This document shows, piece by piece, positions 61,077 through 64,000 of a stretch of DNA of 64,000 nucleotides. The first letter of the stretch is position 1; each line of letters opens with the position of its first letter. The notes below the pieces were generated by a model that saw only the letters and a program-made list of their open reading frames with translations, was not told where the DNA came from and made no database searches. This stretch comes from AWTP1-13 sp963814055 (GTDB taxonomy: Bacteria > Pseudomonadota > Alphaproteobacteria > Rhizobiales > Hyphomicrobiaceae). The stretch spans positions 62,001 to 126,000 of the forward strand of contig CAWFBJ010000014.1 in NCBI GenBank assembly GCA_963814055.1. Direction: 5' to 3'. Position numbers and translations under genes: made by a program.

Positions 61077-61268
61077 ATGCAAGTTCAGACAGCATCAAAT
61101 GCCGCGTATTTTCCCGAACGTTTCAAGAGCTGGATCGATTTAGCAAACGCGTGGCGCGCATTGATGGCCAACCAGCGCAGCTCGTACCATCCCGAGAAGC
61201 ACTACATGCGTGGGCCCGGCCCGAAATGGCGTGAGAAGCACGCCCGGAATGCCGACTCCGCCAACTAG
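61077..61268 (+). CDS. Hypothetical small protein (63 aa)
   Basis: 63 residues, basic and soluble ('MQVQTASNAAYFPERFKSWI'), with a purine-rich GGGAGGGAAAAGAGGG stretch just before the ATG that can serve as ribosome site. Its stop overlaps the end of the convergent MarR gene by 4 bp. No family recognised. Confidence 0.45.
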   Translation: MQVQTASNAAYFPERFKSWIDLANAWRALMANQRSSYHPEKHYMRGPGPKWREKHARNADSAN

Positions 61269-61768
61269 TCGCCGCCAACAGCCTCTCCACTTCCCTGAAG
61301 CTTGACCAGCAAACGGGCCAGCTCGCGCTGCTCCAATTTGGAGAGACGGGTTGCCACACCCTCCTCGAAGGCGCGGATTTTTTCACGCGCCGCAAGGAAT
61401 AGCGATTCACCGGCGCCGTCAAAGAAGAGCGCGTGGCAGCGCCGGTCGGCAGGAAGAATCTCGCGCCTGATCAGACCGCGCTTTTCCAGACGGAATATAA
61501 CCGGACTCATGGTCGATTTGTCGACGCCGAATGCCGCCGCCAGCGTCACCTGTGTAATGCCCGGATTGGCTCGAATGAGGGTCAGCACGCCGAACGATCC
61601 CGGTGTGAAATCGAAATCCTTCAGGGTCGTTTCGAACTCGGAAAAGATTTTGGCCTGCGTGCGGCGCACCTGATAACCGACGTAGGTCGGTAGTTCGTCG
61701 AAATCTATATCGCGTTCGTCGGTATCGCCGGGCACTTTGCGTTTCAGAGCGGTATTCGATCTCTTCAT
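61265..61768 (-). CDS. MarR-family transcriptional regulator
   Basis: 167 residues. Winged helix at 'ITQVTLAAAFGVDKSTMSPVIFRLEKRGL', written here as positions 85-113 of the protein, and a wing at 'REILPADRRCHALFF'. The N-terminus is a charged extension. It is encoded 49 bp downstream of dctM on the same strand, so it likely regulates the TRAP transporter operon and responds to its ligand or a related aromatic acid. Confidence 0.92.
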   Translation of the reverse strand: MKRSNTALKRKVPGDTDERDIDFDELPTYVGYQVRRTQAKIFSEFETTLKDFDFTPGSFGVLTLIRANPGITQVTLAAAFGVDKSTMSPVIFRLEKRGLIRREILPADRRCHALFFDGAGESLFLAAREKIRAFEEGVATRLSKLEQRELARLLVKLQGSGEAVGGD

Positions 61769-61817
61769 GCGTTCCAGTCCTTGGTGAGCCTGAGCTGTCC
61801 TGCCGACGCGGTCAATC

Positions 61818-63115
61818 TCACATCTTCGATGGGAGCCATAGCGCGAGGATCGGAAAGGCGATGAGCAGAATGAGGCGAACGATATCGGTGATGATGAAGG
61901 GCAGCACGCCATAGAAGATCGTTGAGATCTTCACGTCATCTACCACGCTTTTGATCACGAATATGTTCATCCCCACCGGCGGGTGGATGAGGCCCAGTTC
62001 CACCGTCATGACGATGATGACGCCAAACCAGATCGGATCGAAGCCCAACGCCACGACGACCGGAAAGATGATGGGCACGGTCAGGATGATCATGGCGAGA
62101 GCGTCCATCAAGCACCCGAGCACCAGGTACATGATCATGATCAGCGCCAGGACGCCGTAGCGGCCGATGCCGAGGCCGGTCAGAAACTCCGTCACCTTCT
62201 GCGGCGTCTGGGTGATGGTGAGAAAGTAGCCGAACAGAATAGCACCGATCAGAACCGTAAAGACCGCAGCGGTTGTACGAGTTGCTTCCAGCAGCGAGCG
62301 CAGAATGTCCGGGCCGGATAGCCGCCGCCGGGCGATGCCGATCAGAAACGCGCCGGCCGCGCCCATGCCGGCCGCTTCGGTGGCCGTGAACAATCCGCCG
62401 TAGATACCGCCGATGACGAATGCGAAGAGCAGCAGGGTTGCCCAGACATTGCGCATGCCTTCGAGCCGCTCCCCCACGACGCGCGGATCCCTGCCGGCAA
62501 ATAGCCTGGCCGCGCGTAGCCGATGATGGTGATCGTCCCCATATACATCAGGACTGCAATGATGCCGGGGATGATGCCCGCAACGAACAGCTTGCCGATG
62601 TCCTGCTGCGTGATGAGGCCGTACACGGCGAACACGGTGGACGGCGGGATCATGATGCCGAGGGTGCCGCCGGCCGCGATTACGCCGGTGGCGAAACTCT
62701 GCGGATAGCCGTAGCGGCGCATTTCCGGATAGGCGACCCGGGAAAAGGTTGCGGCTGTTGCGACCGACGAGCCGCAGATTGCCGCAAACCCCCCGCAGGC
62801 AGCGATGGTGGCGATACCCAGGCCCCCGCGCAGATGGCCGAGAAACCCGTTGGCGGCGCGGAACAGTTCGCGACTCATGCCGGACGTGGTGGCAAACGAG
62901 CCCATCAGCAGGAAGAGCGGTACGACGGCGAAGTTCCAGTCGGTCACCGTCCGCATCGAAGTCTGCCCGACCATCTTCAAGGCCGGGCCGCTTCCGCTCA
63001 GATAGGCGAAACCGCCAACTCCCACCAATCCCATCGCCATGCCGACTGGTACGCGCAGCAGCATCAGACCGAACAGGGCAACGAACCCCACGAGAGCGAC
63101 GACATTGGTACTCAT
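61818..63115 (-). pseudogene. dctM: TRAP transporter large permease DctM, one apparent frameshift
   Basis: Multi-pass permease of a tripartite ATP-independent periplasmic transporter. The first 210 residues ('MSTNVVALVGFVALFGLMLL', 'IAACGGFAAICGSSVATAAT', 'GGTLGIMIPPSTVFAVYGLI') and the last 215 ('GLFTATEAAGMGAAGAFLIG', 'VELGLIHPPVGMNIFVIKSV') lie in different frames. One base seems missing near 62503 (GGCTATTTGCC), where the middle would read '..FAGRDPRVVGERLEGM'. Total length of about 432 is normal, so a sequencing indel is likely. It imports an organic acid using a sodium or proton gradient together with DctQ and DctP. Confidence 0.88.
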
Positions 63116-63122
63116 CGGCGCC

Positions 63123-63635
63123 TCACTCGACCGGTTTGATCTGTTCGGCCGAGCGGGCCATCGCCTCGGGGTAGAAGATCAGCCGGTATGTGCGCACGGC
63201 GATCAAAAGCACAGCCGCAGCGTCCCCGAGCCAGGCGACCAGGAAGAACGGCCACTGGGGCAGGCGCAGCTCGAAGGTGCTCACGTTGGCGTCGTAGGTG
63301 CTGACCACCTTGTCGAACAGCGTGTAGGTCTGCACCGCCACGACGAACAAAAGTACCAGCGTCGCGAACACGTCGATAGCGCGCTGCCAGCGCGGGCCCA
63401 CGTTGGCCCAGACCAGGTCGACGGTGATGTGCCCGCCGCGATAGCTTGTCGCAGCGATGCCCCAGAAGATCAGGATGCCGAGCAGGAGTTGGCCCAGATC
63501 GTAGCTGTCGGGGATCGACACGCCAACATAGCGCAGCATGACCGTGACGAAAACGTCGAGCGCGACGATGCCGATGAACACCGCGGCAGTGAGCTCGATG
63601 CCGTCGATGAAACGATCCATGTAGTTACGTGACAC
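63123..63635 (-). CDS. dctQ: TRAP transporter small permease DctQ
   Basis: 170 residues from GTG 63635 (or Met six codons in), four membrane helices. 'LLGILIFWGIAATSYRGGHI' and 'VDLVWANVGPRWQRAIDVF' carry the DctQ pattern. Partner of DctM, whose gene starts 7 bp downstream. Confidence 0.92.
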   Translation of the reverse strand: MSRNYMDRFIDGIELTAAVFIGIVALDVFVTVMLRYVGVSIPDSYDLGQLLLGILIFWGIAATSYRGGHITVDLVWANVGPRWQRAIDVFATLVLLFVVAVQTYTLFDKVVSTYDANVSTFELRLPQWPFFLVAWLGDAAAVLLIAVRTYRLIFYPEAMARSAEQIKPVE

Positions 63636-63734
63636 GCGCTGTCCCTAAGCCTGATCGCTGCTCCACGGCTGTCCTGGCACCACAGCGGCGGCGGGGATCA
63701 ACCCGCCGCCGCGTCATGCTAGCTCACCGGCCGA

Positions 63735-64000
63735 TCAATAGGCCGCGTTGTACTTGGCGAGCGCCGATTTGAGGCTGGCGAAAATCGCATCCGGGTCTCC
63801 GCCGGCCTTGCGGACGTTCTCGGCCCACACGGCTTGCAACGGCTCGGCGGCCTTGCGCCACTCCCCGACTTGCTCTGCCGAAATCGTGTACACCTCGTGC
63901 GCGGGATCGGACTTTAGCTTCTGGACGCCGGCGCGCTCGTAGTCGGCCCAGGGAGCTGCCACCTTCAACGCCCATTCGTTGTTGCAGTGGTTGTCGACGG
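63735..64000 (-). CDS. dctP: TRAP transporter substrate-binding protein DctP, 3' end only
   Basis: Only the last 88 codons lie in the window; the gene runs off the right edge. 'NNEWALKVAAPWADYERAGV' and 'AVWAENVRKAGGDPDAIFAS' resemble the C-terminal helices of DctP proteins. It is followed after about 100 bp by dctQ, in the usual dctP-Q-M order. The ligand cannot be judged from this fragment. Confidence 0.8.
   Translation of the reverse strand, partial: VDNHCNNEWALKVAAPWADYERAGVQKLKSDPAHEVYTISAEQVGEWRKAAEPLQAVWAENVRKAGGDPDAIFASLKSALAKYNAAY

Overview
The window reads as a GC-rich alphaproteobacterial chromosome segment, most likely Hyphomicrobiales. This rests on gene content (LivKHMGF transporter, H-NS-like protein, dodecin, DUF1127 protein, TRAP transporter, AqpS-type arsenic operon) and on a GAAC-N7-GAAC SOS box, the alphaproteobacterial LexA form, upstream of an imuA homologue. 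There is one tRNA (Arg, CCG anticodon), no rRNA, no CRISPR array and no intact insertion sequence.

Layout. 1-2.9 kb: DUF899 protein, a winged-helix/repeat regulator and a small beta-propeller. 3.0-6.3 kb: arsenic operon arsR-arsI-arsC-aqpS, every junction a 4-bp ATGA overlap, with a divergent MFS transporter. 6.4-16 kb: HtpX protease, LemA, small membrane proteins, a TadD-like TPR lipoprotein, GST, leucyl aminopeptidase, NlpC/P60 hydrolase and a large YfhO-like membrane protein. 16.3-18 kb: dodecin, DUF1127 protein, LysR regulator. 18-27.4 kb: a one-strand metabolic cluster with a complex-II-like succinate dehydrogenase/fumarate reductase, a two-subunit class I fumarase-type hydratase, a sulfite-oxidase-like molybdoenzyme, a zinc alcohol dehydrogenase, a cupin, a KptA-type RNA 2'-phosphotransferase and a LysR regulator. 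27.4-34.5 kb: PrmB, H-NS-like protein, DoxX, DNA polymerase I, TrmO, tRNA-Arg and small orphan genes.

34.7-58.7 kb is the most interesting part. On the minus strand, reading from 50.2 kb down to 34.7 kb, are a LamB/PxpA amidohydrolase, an F420:NADPH reductase and the complete coenzyme F420 pathway (cofE, cofD, cofC, fused cofGH/fbiC), all overlapping or nearly so. These are followed by a PLP fold-II enzyme, a two-subunit CoA-transferase, a luciferase-like (LLM) F420-type oxidoreductase and a branched-chain-type ABC transporter. Divergently, on the plus strand, lie pxpB, pxpC, a GntR regulator and a three-subunit molybdenum hydroxylase whose [2Fe-2S] subunit is fused to a CoxG domain. A similar 18-bp motif precedes three of these transcription units. 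I infer one co-regulated catabolic system that makes its own F420 and uses it to break down an imported, probably ring or lactam-containing, compound. The substrate is unknown. An L-lactate dehydrogenase-like flavoenzyme follows on the minus strand.

58.9-64 kb: an imuA homologue without imuB/dnaE2 beside it, small orphan genes, a MarR regulator and a TRAP transporter (dctM, dctQ, and the 3' end of dctP cut by the window edge).

Several conserved housekeeping genes (htpX, lemA, tadD-like, GST, LLM oxidoreductase, dctM, probably prmB) carry single-base frameshifts with both halves well conserved. This looks more like residual indel error in the assembly than gene decay. A CTCTCCCC/GGGGAGAG palindromic repeat family sits between genes at five places.
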